Origin: JBOFLO01 sp051657905
GTDB taxonomy: Bacteria > Patescibacteriota > Gracilibacteria > UBA1369
NCBI GenBank assembly: GCA_051657905.1
Contig: JBOFLO010000086.1
Coordinates: 1-30,283, forward strand
Reading direction: 5' to 3'
DNA: 30,283 nt
The position numbers were made by a program, and so were the translations under genes. A model generated the notes under the pieces. That model was not told where the DNA came from, searched no databases, and saw only the letters and a program-made list of their open reading frames with translations. Below are positions 7,654 through 16,160 of the stretch, piece after piece (the stretch's first letter is position 1; every line of letters begins with the position of its first letter).

Positions 7654-7773
7654 ATGAACAAAAACACCGAAAATTCCGAAAAAGCCCTCAATAAAGAGCA
7701 AAACACATCAAACGAACTGACTTCACACCCCTCTGAAAATCTCCAAAAAATCCTAGAAAATCTACTTAATTAA
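7654..7773 (+). CDS. Possible 39-residue microprotein
   Basis: The ORF runs from ATG at 7654 to TAA at 7771-7773. The predicted peptide is hydrophilic (Asn, Glu, Lys, Ser, Thr) for about 27 residues and ends in a short amphipathic helix-like stretch, ENLQKILENLLN. It has no Cys, no membrane span and no recognisable family. Support comes from the well-formed promoter at 7596-7624 and from the ORF being the first ATG of that transcript, about 23 bases from the predicted start. There is no Shine-Dalgarno sequence, but that is common in this window. Its stop overlaps the stop region of the convergent DUF3048 gene by 8 bases. The alternative is that the promoter makes a noncoding or antisense RNA and the ORF is chance. 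Confidence 0.4.
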   Translation: MNKNTENSEKALNKEQNTSNELTSHPSENLQKILENLLN

Positions 7774-8839
7774 TTTCCAGCTTATTTTTACTGTCTATCA
7801 GCTCTAAAAACAGCTGCCCAGGCAAAAACTCCAATTCTTCTCCACTTTGATCAAAAAACTCCATCATACGGCCATCTTTCCTCTGCCATTGCCCTATTCG
7901 CCATTTTCCTTTTTGCAAAAGCCAAAACTCACCTTCCCCTGTAGTTCGTAATTCCAAGCGCCCATCCTGGTCATATGGACGATATTCAGTAAAAACAATC
8001 CCAACCTTTTCTGGCGTAACCGCCTCATTACCATCCAAATGCAATTTCCCTCCGACATAGCGCTGATAATCACCAGTTTTTTCCTGATAAATATAATCAA
8101 TTTCATAGGCTTTTTCAGAAAAATCCAAATTAATGAATTTCGCCTGACTCAAGCCACTCATTTCTATTTGATCAGAAAAATTAAAGTAAGATTTATTAAA
8201 ATCAAAAGTCCATTTTAAAACACCTAAATTGCTTACAATATCCTGCCCCCTCACAAACAAATTATGAGGCGCCGAATACCTTCTATCTCTTCTAAAATAA
8301 TTTATCCCTTCATAAACCAATCCATTTAAACCCAAAATTCTCTCATTTCCATAAATTGCTTTCAAAGCATCATCACTTCCCCCAGCATGCAAAAATACCG
8401 CCTGAAATTGCTCAGCTAACTCCACCAAATAAGGCCTGGCTGATCGCAATGGCCCCACCTGCTCAGGCAAATCCCGACCAAATATCGCCAAATACCTGGT
8501 AATCCCCCCCTCCGCCGGCATTTCATAAACTATCTGCGCCTTACTCAAGCCCTTTTGCTGCGGCCTAGAACTCACTTCATTCTCTACAACCACCGCCACT
8601 ACATAATCCTCTTTCACCTCAATTTTTCGCCCATCCAATACTGAATAATAAATTACCTCAGGCTTTTTCTCATCCTCCTTTTTCGGCTTCCCATTACCAG
8701 AAACAGCCTCCTTTAATAAATTTGCTGAAGTATTTTCAACAGTTTTATTTACTCCCCATCCTCCCGCCAAACTAAAAACAAAATAGCCCCCAATCAAGGA
8801 GGCTATTAATATGACAATAATTAAAAGTGTTTTTCTCAA
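7766..8839 (-). CDS. DUF3048 (YerB-like) domain membrane-anchored protein
   Basis: This 357-residue exported protein matches the DUF3048/YerB family seen in Firmicutes lipoproteins; the molecular function of the family is not established. Residues 4-26 form an uncleaved or signal-type membrane helix, followed by a Lys/Glu-rich linker. The family core is clear: RPQQKGLSKAQIVYEMPAEG, then ITRYLAIFG, then VGPLRSARPYLVELA, FLHAGGSDDALK, and RYSAPHNLFV with its conserved His and Asn. No lipobox cysteine is visible, so it is probably held by its N-terminal helix. The start is TTG at 8839, since no in-frame ATG exists in the N-terminal region. It follows rplY by 11 bases and is presumably cotranscribed with it. 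Confidence 0.85.
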   Translation of the reverse strand: MRKTLLIIVILIASLIGGYFVFSLAGGWGVNKTVENTSANLLKEAVSGNGKPKKEDEKKPEVIYYSVLDGRKIEVKEDYVVAVVVENEVSSRPQQKGLSKAQIVYEMPAEGGITRYLAIFGRDLPEQVGPLRSARPYLVELAEQFQAVFLHAGGSDDALKAIYGNERILGLNGLVYEGINYFRRDRRYSAPHNLFVRGQDIVSNLGVLKWTFDFNKSYFNFSDQIEMSGLSQAKFINLDFSEKAYEIDYIYQEKTGDYQRYVGGKLHLDGNEAVTPEKVGIVFTEYRPYDQDGRLELRTTGEGEFWLLQKGKWRIGQWQRKDGRMMEFFDQSGEELEFLPGQLFLELIDSKNKLEIN

Positions 8840-8850
8840 TTAAAAGAAAA

Positions 8851-9510
8851 TTACTCAGCTTTTTCTTCTTTCTTTTCTTCACCTTCTTTAGCTTCACCTT
8901 CAGCAGCAGTAGGTTCAGCTTTAAGCTCTTCAGGAACTTCAGCAACTTGTTCTACGAATTCTTCAACAGCAGATACAGTTACCAATACAGTTTCAGGTTC
9001 ATCCATAATTTCCACCTTATCACCAAGTTTCAAATCACTAATATGAATTGAATCACCAATATTTTCCAATTTAGAAACATCGATTCTAATTTCATGTGGG
9101 ATATCCATTGGTAAACAATTAACTTCAATTTCATGCTTACTCACAGTAACCACACCATTGAAATTCTTCACTGCTGGAGCTTCACCTTCAATTTCCACAG
9201 GAACAGTAGCAGTAACTTTTTCTTTTAAGTTTACCTGCAAGAAATCAACATGTTCGAAATTATCAGTAATTGAATCATAAGCAATGTCATGAACCAATAC
9301 TGGAACTTTTTTCCCATCAACAGATAAATTAATTACCTGAGAACTACCGGCTTGACGGAAAATTTTTCTGAAAGATTGATAATCAACCTGTAATGACATT
9401 GGATCAAAACCTTTTCCGTAGCAAACGGAAGGGATTTTATCTGTCTTACGAATTTTTCTGGATTTAACAGTGGCATCTCGGAGATTTGCCTCTAATACGA
9501 GCATTTCCAT
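8851..9510 (-). CDS. rplY: 50S ribosomal protein L25/general stress protein Ctc
   Basis: L25 of the long Ctc/TL5 type binds 5S rRNA on the large ribosomal subunit. The N-terminal 5S-binding domain starts LVLEANLRDATVKSRKIRKT and contains IPSVCYGKGF, matching the usual IPAVLYG. The C-terminal Ctc domain includes FLQVNLKEKVTATVPVEIEGEAP and later LPMDIPHEIRIDVS. A tail of about 35 residues is strongly acidic and Ala/Glu/Lys-rich, as in many L25 proteins. I take the ATG at 9510 (219 residues); the next ATG at 9504 would leave MLVLEA, and a TTG at 9528 would add six residues without family support. It is transcribed from an extended -10 promoter at 9584-9592, divergent from ybaB. Confidence 0.93.
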   Translation of the reverse strand: MEMLVLEANLRDATVKSRKIRKTDKIPSVCYGKGFDPMSLQVDYQSFRKIFRQAGSSQVINLSVDGKKVPVLVHDIAYDSITDNFEHVDFLQVNLKEKVTATVPVEIEGEAPAVKNFNGVVTVSKHEIEVNCLPMDIPHEIRIDVSKLENIGDSIHISDLKLGDKVEIMDEPETVLVTVSAVEEFVEQVAEVPEELKAEPTAAEGEAKEGEEKKEEKAE

Positions 9511-9583
9511 AATTTTTACACTTAACAAATACGATTAGCGAGCGAAGTTTAACTGAAATGAAGCCCCTACGCAACAGAATTTG

Positions 9584-9592
9584 ATTATAACA
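9584..9592 (-). promoter_or_regulatory. Extended -10 promoter of rplY
   Basis: The minus strand reads TGTTATAAT (TATAAT at 9584-9589). The expected -35 position has no good match. Transcription would begin near 9577, giving a leader of about 67 bases before the rplY ATG in which I see no clear regulatory fold. Confidence 0.5.
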
Positions 9593-9621
9593 AGAAATGC
9601 CAATTTTAAAACCCCTCTTGT

Positions 9622-9651
9622 TTGACTTTTCGCTCCCTAATTACCTAGAAT
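9622..9651 (+). promoter_or_regulatory. Probable promoter of ybaB-mltG
   Basis: TTGACT (9622-9627), 18-base spacer, TAGAAT (9646-9651), ending 36 bases before the ybaB ATG. Confidence 0.5.
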
Positions 9652-9687
9652 AAACCCATATTTCTAAAACATAAACCCCGCATAATT

Positions 9688-9960
9688 ATGATGGATCAGA
9701 TGAAAGATTTGATGGCATTACAGAAAAAAGCCAAGACTATTCAAGAAAAATTAGGTAACACACATATTGAAGCCGATGAAGGCGAATTTACTGTGGTTAT
9801 TAACGGTAAACAAGATTGCGTGGATATTCGTCAAAACGGCCAATCTATGCCAGCTTTAGTTAAAGCCCTTAATAAAGCTTTAAAGAAATCTCAGGAAATT
9901 GCCGCCCATGAAATGAAAGATGTAATGGGTAATTTAGGCATTCCTGGACTTGGACAATAA
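9688..9960 (+). CDS. ybaB: YbaB/EbfC family nucleoid-associated protein
   Basis: This small dimeric DNA-binding protein coats the nucleoid in other bacteria. The 90 residues show the family pattern: an N-terminal helix (MKDLMALQKKAKTIQEKLGN), a beta region (EGEFTVVINGKQDCVDIRQ) and a C-terminal helix (ALVKALNKALKKSQEIAAHE), ending in a Gly-rich tail. ybaB usually lies next to dnaX and recR; here it is first in a pair with mltG, 38 bases upstream of it. Two Met codons begin the ORF; the first ATG (9688) is used here, and the second would make no material difference. Confidence 0.88.
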   Translation: MMDQMKDLMALQKKAKTIQEKLGNTHIEADEGEFTVVINGKQDCVDIRQNGQSMPALVKALNKALKKSQEIAAHEMKDVMGNLGIPGLGQ

Positions 9961-9979
9961 TCTAGTCCCCGCTTCCCTT

Positions 9980-9988
9980 TTATCCACA
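9980..9988 (+). promoter_or_regulatory. Perfect single DnaA-box sequence
   Basis: TTATCCACA, the consensus DnaA-binding 9-mer, lies in the 38-base gap between ybaB and mltG. I found no second perfect copy elsewhere in the window, including around dnaA. A single site does not make an origin; it may be chance or a DnaA-responsive site. Confidence 0.4.
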
Positions 9989-9998
9989 ATTTAGCTTC

Positions 9999-11042
9999 AT
10001 GAGAAAAAGAACTTATTCCAAACGTTCCTCAACTTCCAAATGGCTAAAAATAGTCGGAGCTTTAGTGCTTTTAGCTTTAATAGTAGCCGGGTATTTCTAC
10101 ACACGCTATGATTATTTAATCAAAACACCCGTTATCGCGGGCAATCAGGAAGAAATACTTTTCAATATTAAAAAAGGCGACACTAGTAAAACCATTGCCG
10201 ATCGATTAATTGCTGAAAATTTAATTCTGGATGCCGATTCCTTTAAATTATACGCTCGTTTAAATAATTTAGACAAAGACATTAAAACCGGCCGCTTCGG
10301 GCTTACTAAAGGCCAAAACACTATCGAAATCTTAGCTAAAATCACCTCCAATCAACAAAAAGAATTAATTGTAACCATTCCCGAAGGCTCAAATATTCGC
10401 GAAATTGACCAATTATTAACAGAGCAAGGCATTATTACGGCTGGAGAATTTACATCTGCCACGCAGGCTTTCACCAATTATCAAAAATATCCATTTTTGA
10501 ATAAAGCTGAACTGGAAAATCTAAAATACCCTCTGGAAGGATATTTATTCCCAGACACCTATTATGTCGCCGCTGCTGATTTCCACCCCGATCAATTAAT
10601 CAGCATCATGTTAAAAACTTTCCAAAGCAAAGCCCTACCTTTTTTGGAAGAGTCTGATCGCTCTATTACCGAGACTGTAAATGTCGCAGCTATGGTTGAG
10701 GAAGAAGCCAATCAGGACCAAGACCGACCTGTTATCGCCGGAATCATCTGGAAAAGATTAGATGAAAACTGGCTACTAGGGATTGATGCAACCTTGCTTT
10801 ATGAAAGTGAAAATCGAGAAATCACTTATCAAGATTTACAAGAAGATCACCCTTATAACACCCGTAAAAACATGGGACTTCCACCAGGCCCAATCACTAA
10901 CCCCGGCTTAGAAAGCTTAAAAGCCGCAGCCGAACCAGAAGCCTCCCCCTACTATTACTATCTCACCTCAAGTATAACCGGTGACATGGTCTATGCCGAA
11001 ACCGACGCTAAGCACAATCAAAATAAACGCGAACATTTATAA
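9999..11042 (+). CDS. mltG: Endolytic murein transglycosylase MltG (YceG-like)
   Basis: MltG cleaves nascent glycan strands and is thought to end their polymerisation at the membrane. The 347 residues begin with a basic cytoplasmic stretch and one membrane helix (about 17-35). A LysM-like region (about 53-105, with KKGDTSKTIADRLIAEN) leads into the YceG domain. VNVAAMVEEEANQ places the expected catalytic glutamate at E234. LLGIDATLLYE, YNTRKNMGLPPGPITNPGLE and SLKAAAEPE are all typical of the family. The ATG at 9999 has no Shine-Dalgarno sequence. It is second in a ybaB-mltG operon that ends at the strong terminator 11044-11084. Confidence 0.94.
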   Translation: MRKRTYSKRSSTSKWLKIVGALVLLALIVAGYFYTRYDYLIKTPVIAGNQEEILFNIKKGDTSKTIADRLIAENLILDADSFKLYARLNNLDKDIKTGRFGLTKGQNTIEILAKITSNQQKELIVTIPEGSNIREIDQLLTEQGIITAGEFTSATQAFTNYQKYPFLNKAELENLKYPLEGYLFPDTYYVAAADFHPDQLISIMLKTFQSKALPFLEESDRSITETVNVAAMVEEEANQDQDRPVIAGIIWKRLDENWLLGIDATLLYESENREITYQDLQEDHPYNTRKNMGLPPGPITNPGLESLKAAAEPEASPYYYYLTSSITGDMVYAETDAKHNQNKREHL

Positions 11043-11043
11043 C

Positions 11044-11084
11044 AAATAAAAAGAGGCCATTCACACGAAGGCCTCTTTTTATTT
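11044..11084. terminator. Bidirectional intrinsic terminator between mltG and the FecR-domain gene
   Basis: A perfect 15-bp inverted repeat (11044-11058 and 11070-11084) with an 11-base loop has the core AGAGGCC/GGCCTCT flanked by A- and T-runs on both sides. It therefore serves both mltG (+) and the convergent gene ending at 11094 (-). Confidence 0.93.
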
Positions 11085-11093
11085 ATCTTTATT

Positions 11094-12734
11094 TTAGAAT
11101 CCTGATTCAACTGCAGGAACCTCTGGCGTAACAGGAGTTTCTGGCTCCTCTGTAGTGGCAGGAGGTGTTTCCGGTTGCTCAGCTTCCTCTTCTGGAGGAG
11201 TTACTGGTGTAACTGGCTTCTCAGGAGTATCAACTGGAGTTGCCGGCTTTGGTTCTTCCACTTTTCCCGTGTATTTAACCGTAACATTTACCATCGCTGA
11301 TTTTTTACCATTCTTATCAACCCCATAAACCTCATAAACATTTTCCCCAGCTTTTAAATTCCCCAAACTAACTTTGGCATTATATGACCAACTATTCCCA
11401 GCCCCGGTAAATTTAGAAAGCTGGTAATCATTCACAAAAACTTTTTCCGCCCCCTCAATAGTTCCGGCAATCACAATATCCTCAGCAACTTCCATTCCAC
11501 TGGTATAAGCTTTACCATTAACAGTGGAAGCCACAGGTTTTCCTAAGGCGACAGTTGAAGTATCTTCCTCATCTTCACTAGTTTCTTCTTCATCATTCGC
11601 AGAGTCTCCTTTATAAATAATTTCCACTTCCACCGCTCTAGTTTCCAAAGCATTTTCATCAATACCTACAACTCTATAAATATTAGTCCCTTCTTTAATA
11701 TTTTCCTCAGCTAAAGAAATTTCATAACTAAAATCCAATTTTTCCGGATCGAAATTGTCCAAGAGCACATTTTTTTCATCTGTTTCACCAGCCAGCAACT
11801 GTTTAACAATTATTTTCTTTGTTCCGGCAGAGGCTTTACCTTTAATAGTTTGCTTATCATTATCAGTATTTAAAGCCGCACCTTCAGGCTGACTAATAAT
11901 TGGAGTTTCCAAACTGCTCAATTGATCGGAATTTTCCCCCTCAGTTTGATCTTCTCCATCCTCCGGCATAATAATTCTGGATGTTTGCCCGCTAGCAAAA
12001 TCAGTCGGCTCCTCATCTTCAGCCACATTCCACAAATACCAAGCACTTGATTTAAATTCGGTAGACAAAGCCTTTAACACCGAAGGACTTTTCCTCTCAT
12101 AAAAAGCCTGCATCGAGGCCTGATCCAAATTAATTTCCTGCCCAAGCCCAACCTGAATCGACTCAATCACTCTATTTCTGCCATCCACATTTTCAATAAT
12201 ATCAGCTTGTACTTGCCCTTTCAGCACCCTCAAAGTTTCTAAGTCATTCTTTTCCAATTCAAAGATAGTACCGGTAATTGAATAAGAAGCATTATTGGTA
12301 TTAATAACAAAATCAGTTTTTCTAATAGCATTCTTGGTCGGCTTATTTACCCAAACATTACCTTTATTTAAAGTAAGCAAAATTTCCTGATAATCACTTT
12401 TTTTCGTAATATCCACCAAAGTGATTTCCGCACCTTGATCCATTCTCATCACCGTACCGTCATAAAAACTCACCACACCCTTAGATCCAGTTTGCATTTT
12501 CACCGAATCCCCCAATTTAACTTTTGCTCCATTATAGGTATTTTCCCATTCACTTTTGCCAAATGGCAAAACCTTAGCTCGGCCTTCAGCAATATATAAA
12601 ACCGCATCTCCTTTATTATTCGGGAAAAAGAACCCCCAAACCTGAAAAGCCAGAATAAAAACGACACCAATACTGATTAAAGCTAGAAATGGAATTAAAA
12701 ACTGAGGCTTACCGCGTCTTCTATATCTACGCAT
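11094..12734 (-). CDS. FecR-domain surface protein with Ig-like repeats and Pro/Thr/Glu tail
   Basis: This 546-residue membrane-anchored exported protein starts with a very basic N-terminus (RRYRRRGK) and a membrane helix at about 12-36. A FecR-type beta domain at about 65-178 includes AKVKLGDSVKMQTGSKGVVSFYDGT split over 70-94 and a later ITGTIFEL. Two beta-sandwich, Ig-like repeats follow at about 275-378 and 398-490; each ends in a strand with VEIIYKG or VTVKYTG and carries an N-x-Y-x-V-x-G-x-D-x-N pattern. The last 55 residues are Pro/Thr/Glu/Val repeats resembling a wall-spanning or disordered stalk; no LPxTG motif is seen. FecR domains classically sense TonB-system signals, but this stand-alone form is more likely structural or ligand-binding. 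It has its own promoter, 130 bases downstream of dnaA. Confidence 0.82.
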   Translation of the reverse strand: MRRYRRRGKPQFLIPFLALISIGVVFILAFQVWGFFFPNNKGDAVLYIAEGRAKVLPFGKSEWENTYNGAKVKLGDSVKMQTGSKGVVSFYDGTVMRMDQGAEITLVDITKKSDYQEILLTLNKGNVWVNKPTKNAIRKTDFVINTNNASYSITGTIFELEKNDLETLRVLKGQVQADIIENVDGRNRVIESIQVGLGQEINLDQASMQAFYERKSPSVLKALSTEFKSSAWYLWNVAEDEEPTDFASGQTSRIIMPEDGEDQTEGENSDQLSSLETPIISQPEGAALNTDNDKQTIKGKASAGTKKIIVKQLLAGETDEKNVLLDNFDPEKLDFSYEISLAEENIKEGTNIYRVVGIDENALETRAVEVEIIYKGDSANDEEETSEDEEDTSTVALGKPVASTVNGKAYTSGMEVAEDIVIAGTIEGAEKVFVNDYQLSKFTGAGNSWSYNAKVSLGNLKAGENVYEVYGVDKNGKKSAMVNVTVKYTGKVEEPKPATPVDTPEKPVTPVTPPEEEAEQPETPPATTEEPETPVTPEVPAVESGF

Positions 12735-12768
12735 AAATAAAAAATTAACTTAATTTTTCCGTAGACAG

Positions 12769-12796
12769 AGTATAATAAATAAGCCAATTAAGTAAA
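12769..12796 (-). promoter_or_regulatory. Promoter of the FecR-domain gene
   Basis: On the minus strand TTTACT (12791-12796) is separated by 16 bases from TATACT (12769-12774), which lies 34 bases before the ATG at 12734. Confidence 0.5.
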
Positions 12797-12863
12797 GGCT
12801 TTCTCTTAAAAGATCATAACCTAAAATTTTTGCAAGTTTAGACTGCAAAATGACAATTTGTCT

Positions 12864-14312
12864 CTAAAAGCCAAGCTCTTTCTTCAAAGCATTAATATCT
12901 CTAGTCAATTTTTCATCAACTTTCATTTGATTGCTGATTTTATTGCAGGCATGCATAACCGTAGTATGGTTTCTGCCGCCAAAATTCTCACCAATTGACT
13001 CATAAGACTGATCCAGAATCTCTCTGATTAAAAACATGCAAACTTGGCGGGCATTCATAATTTCTTTTCTTCTTTCCTCTCCTACCAAATCACTTTTAGT
13101 TAATCTAAAATAAGTTGAAACAATGTCAATCACATCTTCCAGTGTTCTAGCCACAGTTTTCTTTTGATTAGAAAGATCGACAGCCGAACCATCCTGATCC
13201 CTACTTAATTTTCTAATTACCTGGGCAACTGTTCTGATAGTTGGAGTTGATTGTTCAAGTTGAGCTTCTGCAATAGCCGTAATTAAAACCCCAATCATTT
13301 CACGAACGCTGGCAGTAACATTATAGGCAATAAACTCCAAGACTTCCGGATCAATAATTGACTGATATTCCTGACATTTTGCTTTCAAAATAGCCAATCT
13401 GGTTTCAAAACTCGGCAAATTAATTTCAATTAACATCCCCATACCAAAACGACTCTTCAATCTATCATCAAACCCTTGCAACTCTCTAGGCGGACGATCA
13501 GCACTTAAAATAATCTGCTTCCCATTGTCATAAAGATCATTAAAAGTATGAAAGAACTCCTGCTCCGAAGTGGCCTTGTTAGCAAAGAACTGAATATCAT
13601 CAACAATTAGACAATCCAAATTTCTATATTCATCTTTAAATGGCTTGGTATGTTTTTTACCAATCGCCTCAACAATTTTATTAATAAAATGCTCCGCAGT
13701 CATGTAAACTACGCGCTTATTTGGATAATGTTTTAGAATTTCCTGCCCTGTTGCTTGCAATAAATGCGTTTTCCCCAAACCAACATTCCCATAAATATAC
13801 AAGGGATTGTAAATACCAGCTGGCTTTGCTCCCACCGCCATACAAGCCGCATGTACCAATCTATTTTCGCTACCAGCAATGAAATTCTGTAAAGTATAAC
13901 GCTTATTTAAAATCTTACTGCGCATACCACCCTCCATCAAAACTTCTTGTTTATTAGGCACCTTACGCAATTTTCTCTCTCCGCCAATAATCGACATAAA
14001 ACTTTCCAACGGCAATTTGTCATTAAAGTCAGCATCAGCAATCGAAGATTTCATTTCATAATGAATTTCTTTCAATTCCGGAAATTTTTCTTGAACTGCT
14101 TTAAAAATTTTTCCATGATATTTTTCCCGCACGTATTCCGGCCCGATAATTGAAGAAAATCCAATAGTCAAAACCCCGTCTTCATAGCTCAAAATCGCAC
14201 TATTTACAAAAATAGTGAGTAAATGTCCCCGATCTACAAATGAATGAATAACATTGAGAATTTGTTCCCACATCTCCCGCTTATCAAGGATTTGTTTTAC
14301 GTCATTCAACAT
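12864..14312 (-). CDS. dnaA: Chromosomal replication initiator protein DnaA
   Basis: DnaA binds DnaA boxes at oriC, opens the duplex and helps load the helicase. The 482 residues contain domain I (1-85), a short linker, an AAA+ module with Walker A GNVGLGKT (175-182) and Walker B LIVDD (235-239), the LKSRF arginine region (285-289), and C-terminal domain IV with the signature RQVCMFLIREI (422-432) and GGRNHTTVMHAC (445-456). The usual signature reads RDHTTV; here the Asp is Asn448. VREMIGVL replaces the usual relative of ELEGAL. Neither change suggests loss of function. The gene lies downstream of rseP with its own promoter, and no dnaN or box cluster is nearby. It ends in TAG. Confidence 0.96.
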   Translation of the reverse strand: MLNDVKQILDKREMWEQILNVIHSFVDRGHLLTIFVNSAILSYEDGVLTIGFSSIIGPEYVREKYHGKIFKAVQEKFPELKEIHYEMKSSIADADFNDKLPLESFMSIIGGERKLRKVPNKQEVLMEGGMRSKILNKRYTLQNFIAGSENRLVHAACMAVGAKPAGIYNPLYIYGNVGLGKTHLLQATGQEILKHYPNKRVVYMTAEHFINKIVEAIGKKHTKPFKDEYRNLDCLIVDDIQFFANKATSEQEFFHTFNDLYDNGKQIILSADRPPRELQGFDDRLKSRFGMGMLIEINLPSFETRLAILKAKCQEYQSIIDPEVLEFIAYNVTASVREMIGVLITAIAEAQLEQSTPTIRTVAQVIRKLSRDQDGSAVDLSNQKKTVARTLEDVIDIVSTYFRLTKSDLVGEERRKEIMNARQVCMFLIREILDQSYESIGENFGGRNHTTVMHACNKISNQMKVDEKLTRDINALKKELGF

Positions 14313-14334
14313 ACTAAAACTAAAAAGTATTCAG

Positions 14335-14363
14335 ATAGTAATGACTTTTAAAAAGTACTTCAA
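14335..14363 (-). promoter_or_regulatory. Promoter of dnaA
   Basis: On the minus strand TTGAAG (14358-14363), a 17-base spacer and TACTAT (14335-14340) give a predicted start near 14329 and a leader of about 16 bases. The rest of the 224-base gap 14313-14536 is AT-rich; I found no DnaA-box cluster or convincing rseP terminator in it. Confidence 0.5.
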
Positions 14364-14536
14364 GCCCAAGCACCCCAAAATCCTCCACACTACAATTAGT
14401 GACTCTAAACATTTTCAACTACAACCCATAGCTAAATTACTAAATCACAAAATATTTCTCCCGCTCCACTATAGGCACCGCATAATACATTGAAAAAATT
14501 TTCAAGCTGTTCTTTCTGGAAACACTCAATTTCGGC

Positions 14537-16144
14537 TTAAAACAGAGGAGAAATCAATTTCACCAAATCATTAAATGTCACCGCTAAAATCAACAGCATT
14601 AGCACCAGAAAACCAATAGTATGAATAACACCTTCTAATTTTGGATCAAGTTTTCTTCTGATAATTAATGGAATCAGAATTAAAAATAATCTTCCCCCAT
14701 CCAAGCCCGGAAAAGGCAAAAGATTAATCACTCCCAAACTCAAAGACAATAATGCAGCAAATCTAATCACTGGCATCAACCCCTCTTGCACAAAAGTATT
14801 AGTCATTACAGCTATACCCACCGGCCCCGCCACGCCCTCCGGCACATAGAATTGAGTAAAGACACTCCTCAGCACATTCCCGAACATTTCCACAGTTAAA
14901 ATCGACAATCTCCACATTTCTTCAATTGATTTGATGGGAGCTTGATACCAAGGCAATTGTAAATCCTTAACCTCAATTAAAGAACTAGGAATTGATCTGG
15001 CATAAAACTGGCCATTACCATCTGCGGAAAGCCAATATTGCGAAAGCAATACTCCAACCAAACCATCCTCACCAGGAATCAATTCAAAATCTTTTTGCTG
15101 ACCTTCTTCTATAATTGAATATACCACTTTATCCTTTGGATCAGCCAAAATTTCCGCTAATTTAGCATAGTCACTTACTGCCACCCCATTTATCTCCACC
15201 AAAGTATCGCCACTCTTTAGTCCCGCTTGCTCTGCCGGAGAATTCTTCAATACCTCAACAATTTTCAAAGTATCACCCTTTTGTAAATCACCTTTCAACA
15301 AAACTTCATTACCATTATCTAAAATTAATTCTGCTTCAGAACCATCATTTAACATTTTAGCAAACTCTTCAAAATCGTAAACCTTCAAACCATTCACAGA
15401 TACAACCCTAGCTCCATCATCAGTAAATCCTGAAAGGCCTTTTTCGCTATAAAATATTTGCGGCACATACATCAGATCATAAACTTCTAATTCTGAATTA
15501 TCCGATGTTTTGACAGATTGAAAAGAAATTATCTGACCATCTTTCAAAACCTCCGCTTTGAAGGTCTCTCCATCCTCCACATTTAAAAATTCATTGGCAG
15601 ATTGAATTGGAACATCATTTATAGAAACAATCTTATCTCCCTTACTAATTCCCTGCTCCTGTAATTCCACCCCCACTTCTTTAATCAACAATCCCTCTTC
15701 CGTAACAATCATCCCCTCCTTCAATCCATTAAAAATATCCTCCTGATTCAAATACATTGGCTGCATACCAACGATATATCCTCCAGTCAAAAGCACCCAC
15801 GCCAACAAAAAATTCATTACCACCCCGGCAATAACCACTAAGATCTTCACCCAAGCCGGCTTCCCCACATAACTTTCCTTGCTCTGCGTAGCTTTTTTAT
15901 CAAAATTATCCTCGCCATATAAACGCACAAAGCCACCAAAAGGAATGGCATTTAAAGTATATTCTGTATTGCTATTTTTAGGCTTAAACCCCCAAACCTT
16001 TGGCGGCATACCCAAGCCAAATTCTTCCACTTTAATCCCACTCTTACGAGCCGCCAAAAAATGCCCCAATTCATGAATTAGTATCAAGGCTGAAAACAGC
16101 AATACAAAAACAATAAAACTGAGTATGAAACTTAAAATAGCCAT
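14537..16144 (-). CDS. rseP: Membrane zinc site-2 protease RseP with expanded PDZ region
   Basis: RseP cuts transmembrane segments of signalling proteins and leftover signal peptides inside the membrane. HELGH at 24-28 in the first helix supplies the zinc histidines and the catalytic Glu; NLLPFPGLDGG (474-484) with D482 provides the third ligand. GFVRLYGED (71-79) is also characteristic. Between the halves lie about 290 external residues: PDZ-like units at about 155-200, 236-272 and 290-345 (the last with SPAEQAGLKSGDTLVEINGV). Family members usually have one or two PDZ domains and about 350-450 residues; this one has 535. It is the last gene of the operon with pyrH and frr, 16 bases after frr; the cdsA, dxr and uppS genes often found between them are absent. 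Confidence 0.93.
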   Translation of the reverse strand: MAILSFILSFIVFVLLFSALILIHELGHFLAARKSGIKVEEFGLGMPPKVWGFKPKNSNTEYTLNAIPFGGFVRLYGEDNFDKKATQSKESYVGKPAWVKILVVIAGVVMNFLLAWVLLTGGYIVGMQPMYLNQEDIFNGLKEGMIVTEEGLLIKEVGVELQEQGISKGDKIVSINDVPIQSANEFLNVEDGETFKAEVLKDGQIISFQSVKTSDNSELEVYDLMYVPQIFYSEKGLSGFTDDGARVVSVNGLKVYDFEEFAKMLNDGSEAELILDNGNEVLLKGDLQKGDTLKIVEVLKNSPAEQAGLKSGDTLVEINGVAVSDYAKLAEILADPKDKVVYSIIEEGQQKDFELIPGEDGLVGVLLSQYWLSADGNGQFYARSIPSSLIEVKDLQLPWYQAPIKSIEEMWRLSILTVEMFGNVLRSVFTQFYVPEGVAGPVGIAVMTNTFVQEGLMPVIRFAALLSLSLGVINLLPFPGLDGGRLFLILIPLIIRRKLDPKLEGVIHTIGFLVLMLLILAVTFNDLVKLISPLF

Positions 16145-16160
16145 TTAATAAATTTAGAAA

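Noticed and set aside
7800..7830. Terminator for the small plus-strand transcript
   Set aside because: A 5-bp CAGCT/AGCTG stem is present, but without a following T-run, and it lies in coding sequence of the opposite gene.
12839..12863. Terminator after dnaA
   Set aside because: Only 4-5 bp stems with tight or long loops and no proper T-run were found.
14313..14536. Possible oriC upstream of dnaA
   Set aside because: The gap is AT-rich but has no DnaA-box cluster or AT-rich repeat array; only a dnaA promoter is visible.
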